From contig NZ_SJFN01000003.1 of the NCBI RefSeq assembly GCF_004328075.1, positions 132,293 through 196,292 on the forward strand: 64,000 nt of DNA, given 5' to 3'. Of this stretch, positions 37,992 through 46,163 are shown piece by piece. Both the position numbers and the translations under genes were made by a program. This stretch comes from Siculibacillus lacustris (GTDB lineage Bacteria > Pseudomonadota > Alphaproteobacteria > Rhizobiales > Ancalomicrobiaceae). The notes beneath the pieces are model-generated. The model was not told the DNA's origin. It made no database searches and worked only from the letters and a program-made list of their open reading frames with translations. The first letter of the stretch is position 1; the number at the start of each line of letters is the position of its first letter.

Positions 37992-39118
37992 GTACCCCGA
38001 CCCGATTCGGCCGCGGGCTGCGGATCGCCGTGCCGGTGCTGGTGACGGCGCTGATCGCCGGGGCGATGCTGTCGGCCGCCTGCGAGCCGGCGGCGGCGCA
38101 GGCCGGGCCGTTCGGCGTGGCGGCGCCGGAGGCCGGCGGCGGCGTCGCGGCCGGCGGGATCTTCGGTTGGGTGGCGGCGCAGCAGAGCACCTTCTACCGC
38201 GGTCTGACGGCGGGGCTCAGGGCGATGCGCGCCGATCCCCACGCCGGCTGGTGGCTGGTGGCGCTGTCCTTCGCCTATGGGGTGTTCCATGCCGCCGGAC
38301 CGGGCCACGGCAAGGCGGTGATCACCTCTTATGTGCTCGCCGACGGCGAGACGCTGCGGCGCGGCATCGCTCTCGCCTTCGTCTCGGCCTTCGTCCAGGG
38401 CGCGGTGGCGATTCTCTTCGTCGGCGTCGCGGTGGGCGTGCTGCACACCACGGCGCTGCAGATGACCGACGCGACCTTGGCGCTGGAGCGGACCAGCGCC
38501 GCGGCGATCCTGGCGCTCGGCCTGTGGCTGACCTGGCAGAAGATCGTGCGGCCCCTGGTGGCGCGGCCGGTGGCGGTCGCCGCCGAGCCCGACGTCGCGG
38601 TCGCCGAGATGCGGATCGGGGTGCCGCCGGCGGCGCGCCGCGACGGGCTGGCGCGGGAGTTGCGGATCGGCGCGCCGGTGGCGGCGACGGCCGCGGTTTC
38701 GGGGTCGTCGCGGCGGATCGTCGCCGATCCTTGCGACTGTGGCGTCCTCCATGCGCCGGATCCGGCGATGCTCGGTGGTCCCTTCGATTGGCGGCGGGCG
38801 CTCGCAGCGGTGGCGGCGGTCGGCATCCGGCCCTGCACCGGCGCGCTGATCGTGCTGGTCTTCGCCTTCGCCCAAGGGCTGATCGGCGCCGGCATCCTGG
38901 CGGTGCTGGCGATGGCGCTGGGCACCGGCGCGACGGTGGCGGCACTCGCCTCGCTGGCGGTGCTGGCGCGCGGCGTCGCCCTGCGCTGGGCCGGCGACGA
39001 GGGCCCGTGGGAGCGCCGGGTGCTGCGGGCGGCCGAGATCGGCGGCGCACTGGTGGTCCTGGCGATGGGGGTGCTGCTGGCCGGCGCCGCCCTGTGGGGC
39101 GGCAGCGGCGGCGGCTGA
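37982..39118 (+). CDS. NicO/RcnA-type nickel-cobalt transporter
   Basis: A 378-residue membrane protein with six to seven helices. The NicO signature HAAGPGHGKAVITSYVLA is at about residues 103-120, and the second conserved block GIRPCTGALIVLVFAFAQGL is near 280. A cytoplasmic loop of ~110 residues between them carries DPCDCGVLHAPDP, a Cys/Asp patch that may bind metal. The N-terminus has a signal-like segment ending AAAQA. Overlap with the DUF1007 stop implies translational coupling. Direction (export is usual for RcnA) is not proven. Confidence 0.88.
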   Translation: MPVSTPTRFGRGLRIAVPVLVTALIAGAMLSAACEPAAAQAGPFGVAAPEAGGGVAAGGIFGWVAAQQSTFYRGLTAGLRAMRADPHAGWWLVALSFAYGVFHAAGPGHGKAVITSYVLADGETLRRGIALAFVSAFVQGAVAILFVGVAVGVLHTTALQMTDATLALERTSAAAILALGLWLTWQKIVRPLVARPVAVAAEPDVAVAEMRIGVPPAARRDGLARELRIGAPVAATAAVSGSSRRIVADPCDCGVLHAPDPAMLGGPFDWRRALAAVAAVGIRPCTGALIVLVFAFAQGLIGAGILAVLAMALGTGATVAALASLAVLARGVALRWAGDEGPWERRVLRAAEIGGALVVLAMGVLLAGAALWGGSGGG

Positions 39119-39120
39119 TC

Positions 39121-39873
39121 TCAGCGGGCGGCGGCGTGGGCCGCCACGGCCGCGCCGAAGGCGGCGAAGATCTTCCCCGAGGGCTTGTCCGAACGCACCC
39201 AATATTCCGGATGCCACTGCACGCCGACCGCGAAGGCGGCGGCGGCTTCGACCCGCACCGCCTCGACGGTGCCGTCGGGGGCGGTCGCCTCGACCACCAG
39301 GCCGGGCGCCAGCGTCGCCAGACCCTGATGGTGGAGCGAATTGACGGTGATCTCGTCGGCCTCGACGATCCGCCCGAGGCAGCCGTCGTCGACCAGATGG
39401 ACCGGATGACGGATGCCGTAACGCTGGTCGTCGGTGGGCGCGGCCGGGGCGCGATGATCCATGCGGCCCTCGAAGGTCTGGATCTCGGCATGGAGCGAGC
39501 CGCCGAGCGCGACGTTGAGTTCTTGGAAGCCGCGGCAGATGGCGAGCAGCGGGATGCCGCGCTCGATCGCTCGGCGGATCAGCGGCAGCGTCGTGGCGTC
39601 GCGGGCGGCGTCGAAGGGCTCGTGTTCGGGGGTCGGGTCTTCGCCGTAGAACATCGGGTGGACGTTGGAGCGGGCGCCGGTCAGGAGCACGCCGTCGACC
39701 CGGTCGAGGACGGTGTCGACGTCGATCGCGCCGCCCATCGCCGGCAGCAGGATCGGCACGGCATCGGCGCCGTAGACGATCGCCTCGACGTAAGTGGCGG
39801 GCGTGGCGTGCCACGTGGTGCCGTCGACGGTGCGCTGGTCGCAGGTGAGGAGGACGAGCGGACGGGGAGCCAT
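39121..39873 (-). CDS. Gamma-glutamyl-GABA hydrolase-like class I amidotransferase (peptidase C26)
   Basis: A 250-residue enzyme with the C26 triad: nucleophile C113 in LLAICRGFQELNVALGG, and H221 and E223 in VQWHPEY. The PuuD family hydrolyses gamma-glutamyl-GABA in putrescine degradation, which fits the polyamine genes nearby, though they are not in one operon and a different gamma-glutamyl amide is possible. It stops 3 bases after the convergent NicO gene. The ATG at 39873 has GAGG 4 bases upstream, a rather short spacing. Confidence 0.85.
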   Translation of the reverse strand: MAPRPLVLLTCDQRTVDGTTWHATPATYVEAIVYGADAVPILLPAMGGAIDVDTVLDRVDGVLLTGARSNVHPMFYGEDPTPEHEPFDAARDATTLPLIRRAIERGIPLLAICRGFQELNVALGGSLHAEIQTFEGRMDHRAPAAPTDDQRYGIRHPVHLVDDGCLGRIVEADEITVNSLHHQGLATLAPGLVVEATAPDGTVEAVRVEAAAAFAVGVQWHPEYWVRSDKPSGKIFAAFGAAVAAHAAAR

Positions 39874-40061
39874 GGAACCTCGCAGGCGTTCGATGTCGGT
39901 GCCGGCACGGGGTCGGCCGATCGGCAGATATGCCACGATCGACGACGATTGACGATAGCTGCGCGCGCAGGGCGGATCTCAGGCATCTTGCGTGCTCGAC
40001 CCACCGCCGTGGCCCGTCTATGAAAGGGCCTTTCGGGGCAACGGCAGTGCGGGCGGACGCG

Positions 40062-40607
40062 ATGTATGGACTGGCCGACGGTATCGACGGGCTGAACCGA
40101 TGGATCGGGCGCACCATCGCCTGGGGCACCATCGTGATGGGCGTCCTGCAGTTCACGATGGTGATCACCCGTTACGTGTTCGGCATCGGTTCGGTGTGGA
40201 TCCAGGAATCGATCACCTATGTTTTCGCCTCGCTGTTCATGCTCGGGGCGGCCTCGGCGCTGCTGACCGACGGCCACGTCCGGGTCGACATCTGGTACCG
40301 GGAGGCGAGCCCGCGCGGCCGGGCGATCGTCAATCTCCTCGGCACGCTGGTGTTCCTGTGGCCGGTCACCGGCCTGATCCTCTACGAGTCGTTCCCCTAC
40401 GTGGCCCGGTCTTTCGCGATCCGCGAAGGCTCGCGCGAGACCAGCGGCATTCCGCTGCTCTACCTGCTCAAGGCCGAGATCCTGATCTTCGCCGTGCTGC
40501 TGGCGCTGCAGGGCCTGTCGGCGGTGATCCGATCGATCGGGGTTCTGACCGGGCGGGTGCCGCCCGCTGAGGACGACGCTGTCCCCACCTTGCGCGTGGG
40601 GCATTGA
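40062..40607 (+). CDS. TRAP transporter small permease (DctQ family)
   Basis: A 181-residue membrane protein with four helices (about 15-35, 48-68, 85-105, 130-150), the usual DctQ topology; VWIQESITYVFASLFMLGAASALL is typical of the family. It forms the membrane complex with the large permease, which starts 4 bases later. The start is uncertain between ATG 40062 and ATG 40020. No DctP-type binding protein gene is near, so the substrate is unknown. Confidence 0.85.
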   Translation: MYGLADGIDGLNRWIGRTIAWGTIVMGVLQFTMVITRYVFGIGSVWIQESITYVFASLFMLGAASALLTDGHVRVDIWYREASPRGRAIVNLLGTLVFLWPVTGLILYESFPYVARSFAIREGSRETSGIPLLYLLKAEILIFAVLLALQGLSAVIRSIGVLTGRVPPAEDDAVPTLRVGH

Positions 40608-40611
40608 GATC

Positions 40612-42201
40612 ATGACCGGATTGGCTCATCTCCTCGACGTCCTGATGTTCGTCGTCGCCTGTCTCCTGATCCTCGCCGGCTATCCGGTGGCCTTCACCCT
40701 GGCCGGCACGGCGGTGGCCTTCGCGGCGCTCGGCTGGTCGCTCGACCTGTTCAATCCGACCTTCCTGGCGGCGATCCCGCAGCGGATCTTCGGGGTGATG
40801 ACCAACACCATCCTGATCGCCATCCCGCTGTTCGTGTTCAAGGGCGTGATGCTCGAGAAGTCGAAGGTGGCGATCCTGCTGATCGAGACCATGGGGCGGC
40901 TGTTCGGCCGGCTGCGCGGTGGGCTCGGCTATTCGGTGACCATCGTCGGCGCGCTGCTCGCCGCCTCGACCGGCATGGTCGGCGCCACCGTGGTGATGAT
41001 GGGCCTGCTCGCCCTGCCGGCGATGCTGCGCTGGGGCTACAGCCCGCGGCTGGCCGCCGGATCGATCGCCGCGGCCGGGACGCTCGGGCAGATCCTGCCG
41101 CCGGCGATCGTGCTGGTGGTGCTCGGCGACGTGCTCGGCAACGCCTATCAGAAGGCCCAGACCGACCTCGGCAACTTCGCCCCCGACACGGTGTCGGTGC
41201 CCGACCTGTTCGCCGGGGCGCTGATCCCCGGGCTGGTGTTGTCCGGGCTCTACATCCTCTATCAGGTGCTGGTGGCGATCTTCGATCCGAAGAGCTCGCC
41301 GGCGGCGCCGGAAGAGCTCGGCCGGGTGACCTTCGGCGAGGTGATGAGCGCTCTGGTGCCGCCGATCGCCCTGATCCTGTGCGTGCTCGGCTCGATCCTC
41401 GCCGGCATCGCCACGCCGTCGGAAGCGGCGTCGGTCGGCGCGGTCGGCACGGTGCTGCTCGCCGGTCAGCGTCAGTCGCCGAAGAAGGCGTGGATCTTCG
41501 TCGTCGGCTGGGCGGCGCTGGCCGGGCTGGTGGTGCTGGCCTCGACCGTCGACATGAGGCTCGGGCGCAGCGTGGTCGCCACCCGCCAGACGGTGGCGAT
41601 GATCGGTGCCGGGCTGTTGGTGGCGGTGCTGATCGTGTCGATCGCCATCGCCAGTTGGGAGACCTGGAAGAAGGGCGTGCTGGTCCCGGTGATGCGGGCG
41701 ACGACCGAGATCACCGCGATGGTGTTCGCGATCGTCATCGGCGCCGCGTTCTTCTCGCTGGTGTTCCGCGGGCTCGGCGGCGAAGACTTGGTGTCGAGCT
41801 ATCTGACGTCGCTGCCGGGCGGGGCGCTCGGCGCCACCGCGGTGGTGATGGTGGCGATGTTCGTGCTCGGCTTCTTCGTCGACTACATCGAGATCTGCTA
41901 CATCGTCGTGCCGATCGCCGCGCCGGTGCTGCTCAAGATGCCGATGCCCGACGGTTCGGGGATGAGCCCGGTGTGGCTCGGCGTGCTGATGGGCGTCAAC
42001 CTCCAGACCTCGTTCATGCATCCGCCGTTCGGCGTGGCGCTGTTCTATCTGCGCGGCGTGGCGCCGAAAGAGGTCAAGACCATCGACATCTATATCGGCA
42101 TCATCCCCTTCGTGTGCATCCAGCTGGCGATGTTGTGGGTGCTGTGGCAGTGGCCGCATCTGGCGACGTGGCTGCCGCACCTGATCTACGGCGGGCAGTG
42201 A
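40612..42201 (+). CDS. TRAP transporter large permease (DctM family)
   Basis: A 529-residue permease, about 100 residues longer than the common DctM, in the size class of the mannitol/chloroaromatic TRAP group. Conserved stretches are MTNTILIAIPLFVFKGVMLEKS, STGMVGATVVMMGLLALPAML, GTLGQILPPAIVLVVLGDVLG and NLQTSFMHPPFGVALFYLRG. An extra pair of helices lies around 295-345. Starts four bases after dctQ, so the two are coupled. A hairpin follows at 42211. Confidence 0.92.
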   Translation: MTGLAHLLDVLMFVVACLLILAGYPVAFTLAGTAVAFAALGWSLDLFNPTFLAAIPQRIFGVMTNTILIAIPLFVFKGVMLEKSKVAILLIETMGRLFGRLRGGLGYSVTIVGALLAASTGMVGATVVMMGLLALPAMLRWGYSPRLAAGSIAAAGTLGQILPPAIVLVVLGDVLGNAYQKAQTDLGNFAPDTVSVPDLFAGALIPGLVLSGLYILYQVLVAIFDPKSSPAAPEELGRVTFGEVMSALVPPIALILCVLGSILAGIATPSEAASVGAVGTVLLAGQRQSPKKAWIFVVGWAALAGLVVLASTVDMRLGRSVVATRQTVAMIGAGLLVAVLIVSIAIASWETWKKGVLVPVMRATTEITAMVFAIVIGAAFFSLVFRGLGGEDLVSSYLTSLPGGALGATAVVMVAMFVLGFFVDYIEICYIVVPIAAPVLLKMPMPDGSGMSPVWLGVLMGVNLQTSFMHPPFGVALFYLRGVAPKEVKTIDIYIGIIPFVCIQLAMLWVLWQWPHLATWLPHLIYGGQ

Positions 42202-42210
42202 CCCTCCGTT

Positions 42211-42230
42211 CGGCGCCCTCCGGGGCGCCG
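42211..42230 (+). terminator. Hairpin after the TRAP permease genes
   Basis: CGGCGCCC (42211-42218), 4-nt loop, GGGCGCCG (42223-42230), 10 bases after the dctM stop. No U-run follows, so it is a weak terminator candidate. Confidence 0.45.
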
Positions 42231-42587
42231 GGACCCGTAGCGGTGGGCGTCGCCGTTGCCGTGGCGGCAGCTCGTGCGCGAGCGGGGATCGACCGATCGG
42301 TTCGATCGGCGGCGTGATCGGTTCGTCATCACATGCATCGCGCATGCATTCCGCGTTCTGCCCCGGCCTAGACGAAAGACGGTCGGCGGGGTGCTTGCCA
42401 ACGGATTCGACAGGGTTTTTAGTCGTCGCCCGGACATCGTAGCGCGCCGAGAGGCGGGTTCGTGACGGCGCGGCGGCGCTCTCTGCACGTGAGGGTCGCG
42501 GCGGTTCGATCCATTCCATTCGCGGATGCAGATCCGCTCGGCGGACCTCGACGTCAGATCGCGGCCGCCTCCCCGGGGGGAAGACCG
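42231..42587. other. Intergenic region with small palindromes and an AT-richer patch
   Basis: This 357-base stretch has no gene I can support. It contains ATGCA/TGCAT around the CGCGCA core near 42334-42350, several GATCGG/CCGATC words near 42288-42325, and an AT-richer patch with a T5 run near 42415. It should hold the promoter of the small gene at 42588. Confidence 0.5.
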
Positions 42588-42788
42588 ATGATCGCTCCTT
42601 ACGGCCTGCTGTTCGCCGCTGCGGCTCTGGTGGTGGCGGCGCTGCCGCCGGTCCATCCGCTGCGGGTGGCCGGCGAGGTGATCGAAGCGCCGCGCCCGGC
42701 GGCGCCCGAGGCCCTGCCGGCGGAGCGCAACGGCGGCCTGACGGTTCCCCCCGACGGCCGCCTGGGCACGCCGGCCCTGCCGGTCTGA
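42588..42788 (+). CDS. Short membrane-anchored or secreted protein
   Basis: A 66-residue ORF with GGGGGAAG 7 bases before ATG 42588. Residues 3-22 (APYGLLFAAAALVVAALPPV) form a signal or anchor, followed by a Pro/Ala-rich tail (EAPRPAAPEALPAE, PDGRLGTPALPV). A perfect terminator hairpin follows 28 bases after the stop, which supports a real gene. No family recognised. Confidence 0.5.
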   Translation: MIAPYGLLFAAAALVVAALPPVHPLRVAGEVIEAPRPAAPEALPAERNGGLTVPPDGRLGTPALPV

Positions 42789-42816
42789 ACGATTCCCCCG
42801 ACGTCCGAAACGACTT

Positions 42817-42840
42817 CGGGCCCGCAATGGCGGGCCCGAG
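42817..42840. terminator. Perfect 10-bp terminator hairpin between convergent genes
   Basis: TCGGGCCCGC (42817-42826), loop AATG, GCGGGCCCGA (42831-42840). It lies between the small ORF and the minus-strand GNAT gene and can serve both directions; U-runs are absent. Confidence 0.6.
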
Positions 42841-42869
42841 CGTGATCTCGTTGCGGCTTCGTGGGCGCC

Positions 42870-43592
42870 TCAGTGGGCGCCGAGCTTTGTCTTCGACTTC
42901 GGTCGCAGATCGCCGAGCGCCGCCTTCTGATGGCCGACCGCGTCGAAGTTCTCCGGCCGCAGCCAGGCCTGGAAACCGGCGCGCACCGCCGGCCAGTCCT
43001 TGTCGGTGATGGCGTACCAGGCGGTGTCGCGGTTGCGGCCCTTGACCACCACGTGCTGGCGGAAGATGCCCTCGAAGGTGAAGCCGAAGCGGATCGCCGC
43101 GGCCCGCGACGGGGCGTTGAGGGCGTCGCACTTCCATTCGAAGCGGCGATAGCCGAGGTCGTCGAAGACGTGGCGCATCGCCAGGAAGATCGCCTCGGTG
43201 GCGGCGCGGGTGCGCTGGAGCACCGGCGCGAAGAAGATGTGGCCGATCTCGACCACGCCGAAGGCGGGGCGGGTCTCCATCAGCGTCAACACGCCGACGG
43301 CGCGGCCCGAGGCGGTGTCGATCACCGAATAATAGAGCGGATCGGTCAGCGCTTCGCGGCCGGTGAGCCAGGACAGGAACGCGCTCTCGTTCTCGAAGGG
43401 ACCGTAGCCGAGATAGGTCCAGACCGAGTCGTGGCCGTCGACGGCGGTGAACAGGTCGTGGCCGTGGCGGGCCGCGTCGAGGGGCTCGAGGCGGCCCCAG
43501 TTGCCGGCGATGGTGCCGCGGACCGGGCGGGCGCGTTCGCTCCAGCCTTCCACCAAGGGGCCGACCGGCCGCTCGTCGTTGTGTCCCGGCAT
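42870..43592 (-). CDS. GNAT N-acetyltransferase (RimJ/RimL type)
   Basis: A 240-residue protein of the RimJ/RimL-like acetyltransferases: VWTYLGYGPFENESAFLSWL, VGVLTLMETRPAFGVVEIGHIFF, then LQRTRAATEAIFLAMRHVFD in the CoA-binding region, and WKCDALNAPSRAAAIRFGFTFEG near the C-terminus, a segment common to a widespread family of uncharacterised Rhizobiales acetyltransferases. The ATG at 43592 has AAGGGA upstream at 9-nt spacing. It is divergent from copA. Substrate unknown. Confidence 0.88.
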   Translation of the reverse strand: MPGHNDERPVGPLVEGWSERARPVRGTIAGNWGRLEPLDAARHGHDLFTAVDGHDSVWTYLGYGPFENESAFLSWLTGREALTDPLYYSVIDTASGRAVGVLTLMETRPAFGVVEIGHIFFAPVLQRTRAATEAIFLAMRHVFDDLGYRRFEWKCDALNAPSRAAAIRFGFTFEGIFRQHVVVKGRNRDTAWYAITDKDWPAVRAGFQAWLRPENFDAVGHQKAALGDLRPKSKTKLGAH

Positions 43593-43775
43593 GGCGGGGA
43601 GTCCCTTCTGACTGATCGTTTCACTGTTCGTTCGATCTCCGACCTTGGCCCGCGACGGCGGGGAGATCAACGGGCATGCGGACTGTTACCGACACGACCT
43701 CCGTCGGGGGGTGATCACGCGACTGCGACCCGCGACCCCCTCGACCCGCCGGGCGCGACGCGGCACAGTGGCGCC

Positions 43776-46043
43776 ATGACCATCCCCGCCCCCCCCGCCA
43801 CCGCCGTCGCCGATCCCGCCGTGATCGACGAACCCGCGCTGTTCGACGTCACCGGCATGACCTGTGCGGCCTGCGCCGCACGCATCGAGAAGGTGGTCGG
43901 CCGGGTCTCCGGGGTCGAGCGAGCGACGGTCAATCTGGCGCTGGAGACCGCGGAGATCGACGCGCCGGGGGTTCCCACGGAAACGATCGTCGCGGCGATC
44001 GAGCGGGCCGGCTTCGGGGCGCGGCCGCGCGACCGGGCGGTGGTGGCGCGGCGCGCGGCGCTGGCGCGGGCGGCGACCGAGCGGGCGGCCGAAGAACGCC
44101 GTACACTCGCCCTGTTCGTCTTCTCGCTGATCGCGACCTTGCCGTTCCTGGCGGCGATGGTGCCGATGCTGACCGGCGGCCACGCCGAATGGCTGACGCC
44201 GTGGTGGCAACTCGGGCTCGCCACGGCGGTGCAGATCGTCGCCGGGGCGCGGTTCTATCGCGGCGCCTGGCGATCGCTCGCCGGCGGGGCCGCCAACATG
44301 GACGTCCTGGTGGCGCTCGGGACGTCGGCCGCCTGGGGCTTCTCGGTGGCTCAGGTCGTCCAGCGCGGCGATCAATCCCATGGGCATCTCTATTTCGAGG
44401 CGTCGGCGACGGTCCTGACCCTGATCCTGCTCGGCAAGGCGCTGGAGGCGCGGGCCAAGCGCTCGGCCTCCGCGGCGGTGACCAAGCTGATGGCTCTGCG
44501 GCCCGACACCGCGACGCGACTCGGCGGGAGCGGCGCCGAGACCGTGGCGATCGACGCGCTGCGCCGCGGCGACCGCATTCTGATTCGCCCCGGTGAACGG
44601 GTGGCCGCCGACGGGCGAGTGATCGAGGGGGCGAGCGAGGTCGACGAGAGCCTGGTCACCGGCGAGAGCGTACCGGTCGAAAAGAGCGTCGGCGCGGCGG
44701 TGATCGCCGGAACGATCAACGGTGTCGGCACGCTGACCGTCGAGGTCCGGGCGGTCGGTGAGGACACCACCATCGCCCGCATCGGCCATCTGGTCGAACA
44801 GGCGCAGATCGCCAAGGCGCCGGTCCAGCGGCTGGTCGACAAGGTCGCGGCGGTGTTCGTGCCGGTGATCGTGGCGATCGCCGCGGCGACCTTCGCCGGC
44901 TGGTGGCTGGCCGGGGCCGATTTCGAGGCGGCGCTGGTGCCGACGGTGGCGGTCTTGGTGATCGCCTGTCCCTGCGCGCTCGGCCTCGCCACGCCGACCG
45001 CGCTGGTCGCCGGCACGGGCGCTGCGGCCAAGGCCGGCATCCTGATCCGCGACATCGAGGCCTTGGAACGGGCCCACCGGGTCGACTGCGTGGTGTTCGA
45101 CAAGACCGGCACCCTGACCGAAGGGCGGCCGGCGATCACCGACGTGTTCACCCTCGGCGTCGACGGCGACGAGACCATCCGACTGGCCGCCTCGGTCCAG
45201 AGTTCGAGCGAACATCCGCTGGCCCGCGCCTTCGCTGCCGCCGCCACCGCACGGGGTGTGACGATCGCGCCGGTTTCGGAGTTCCGCGCGGTGGTCGGGC
45301 GCGGTGTCGTCGGCACGGTCGGGGGACGAACCATCGCCGTCGGCAATCCGGCGATGATGGCCGATCTCGGGGTCGATCTGCGGCTGTTCGAGACCGAACG
45401 GGCGCGATTGGCGGCGGCCGGGCGCACCGTGGTGGCGGTCGCCCGCGACCGCGAGGCGCTGGGGCTGGTGGCGCTCGCCGATGCGATTCGGCCGGAGGCG
45501 GCGGACGCGGTGGCGCGTCTGCACGCCGCGTCGGTCGCCACGCGTCTGCTCACCGGCGACAACCGTCGGGCGGCGGAAGCGGTGGCGACGGCACTCGGCC
45601 TCGATGCCTTCGCGGCCGAAGTTTCGCCCCAGGACAAGCTCGCCGAGATCGGCCGGCTGCGCTCGACCGGGCTGATCGTGGCGATGGTCGGCGACGGGGT
45701 CAACGATGCGCCGGCGCTGGCCTCGGCCGACGTCGGCATCGCCATGGGCTCGGGCGCCGACGTGGCGATGGAGAGCGCCGGCATCACCCTGATGCGGCCG
45801 GATCCGCGGCTGGTGCCGGCGGCGCTGGAGATCGCGCGGGCGACCTGGTCGAAGATCCGCCAGAACCTGTTCTGGGCGTTCTTCTACAATGTCGTCGGCG
45901 TGCCGCTGGCCGCCGCCGGCCACCTGACGCCGGCGCTCGCCGGTGCGGCGATGGCGGCGAGCTCGGTGTCGGTGGTGGCCAATGCTCTGACCTTGACCCG
46001 ATGGCGGCCGAAGACCACGGCAGCGACCATCAGATCCGTGTGA
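43776..46043 (+). CDS. copA: Copper-translocating P1B-type ATPase
   Basis: A 755-residue Cu(I) export pump. A single HMA domain has C30 and C33 in GMTCAAC; eight membrane helices follow with the transport motif CPC (398-400), phosphorylated D442 in DKTGT, the ATP-binding domain with SSSEHPLA, GDGVNDAPAL and the C-terminal helices with YNVVGVPLAAAG and MAASSVSVV, which define the CopA group. The ATG at 43776 precedes the HMA domain; the frame is open upstream only as shadow of the GNAT gene. No copZ or cueR gene is adjacent, so regulation is by a distant factor. Confidence 0.95.
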   Translation: MTIPAPPATAVADPAVIDEPALFDVTGMTCAACAARIEKVVGRVSGVERATVNLALETAEIDAPGVPTETIVAAIERAGFGARPRDRAVVARRAALARAATERAAEERRTLALFVFSLIATLPFLAAMVPMLTGGHAEWLTPWWQLGLATAVQIVAGARFYRGAWRSLAGGAANMDVLVALGTSAAWGFSVAQVVQRGDQSHGHLYFEASATVLTLILLGKALEARAKRSASAAVTKLMALRPDTATRLGGSGAETVAIDALRRGDRILIRPGERVAADGRVIEGASEVDESLVTGESVPVEKSVGAAVIAGTINGVGTLTVEVRAVGEDTTIARIGHLVEQAQIAKAPVQRLVDKVAAVFVPVIVAIAAATFAGWWLAGADFEAALVPTVAVLVIACPCALGLATPTALVAGTGAAAKAGILIRDIEALERAHRVDCVVFDKTGTLTEGRPAITDVFTLGVDGDETIRLAASVQSSSEHPLARAFAAAATARGVTIAPVSEFRAVVGRGVVGTVGGRTIAVGNPAMMADLGVDLRLFETERARLAAAGRTVVAVARDREALGLVALADAIRPEAADAVARLHAASVATRLLTGDNRRAAEAVATALGLDAFAAEVSPQDKLAEIGRLRSTGLIVAMVGDGVNDAPALASADVGIAMGSGADVAMESAGITLMRPDPRLVPAALEIARATWSKIRQNLFWAFFYNVVGVPLAAAGHLTPALAGAAMAASSVSVVANALTLTRWRPKTTAATIRSV

Positions 46044-46163
46044 TTGCCCACCATCCGCCCGATTGCGGTCGCATCCGCGGTGTCCTAGAACCATCTCGTC
46101 GCCGCTCGAACGGCCGTCCCCGGGCGGCGTGCCCTCTCGTCGGCCCTTCCTGAAGGACCCTCC

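Noticed and set aside
42288-42350. Possible regulatory RNA or operator cluster after the TRAP genes
   Set aside because: Only short GATCGG and ATGCA words are present, without a consistent stem, promoter or terminator.
40468-43137. 889-codon minus-strand frame opposite the TRAP genes
   Set aside because: Shadow of dctQ and dctM with His/Arg/Asp-rich composition.
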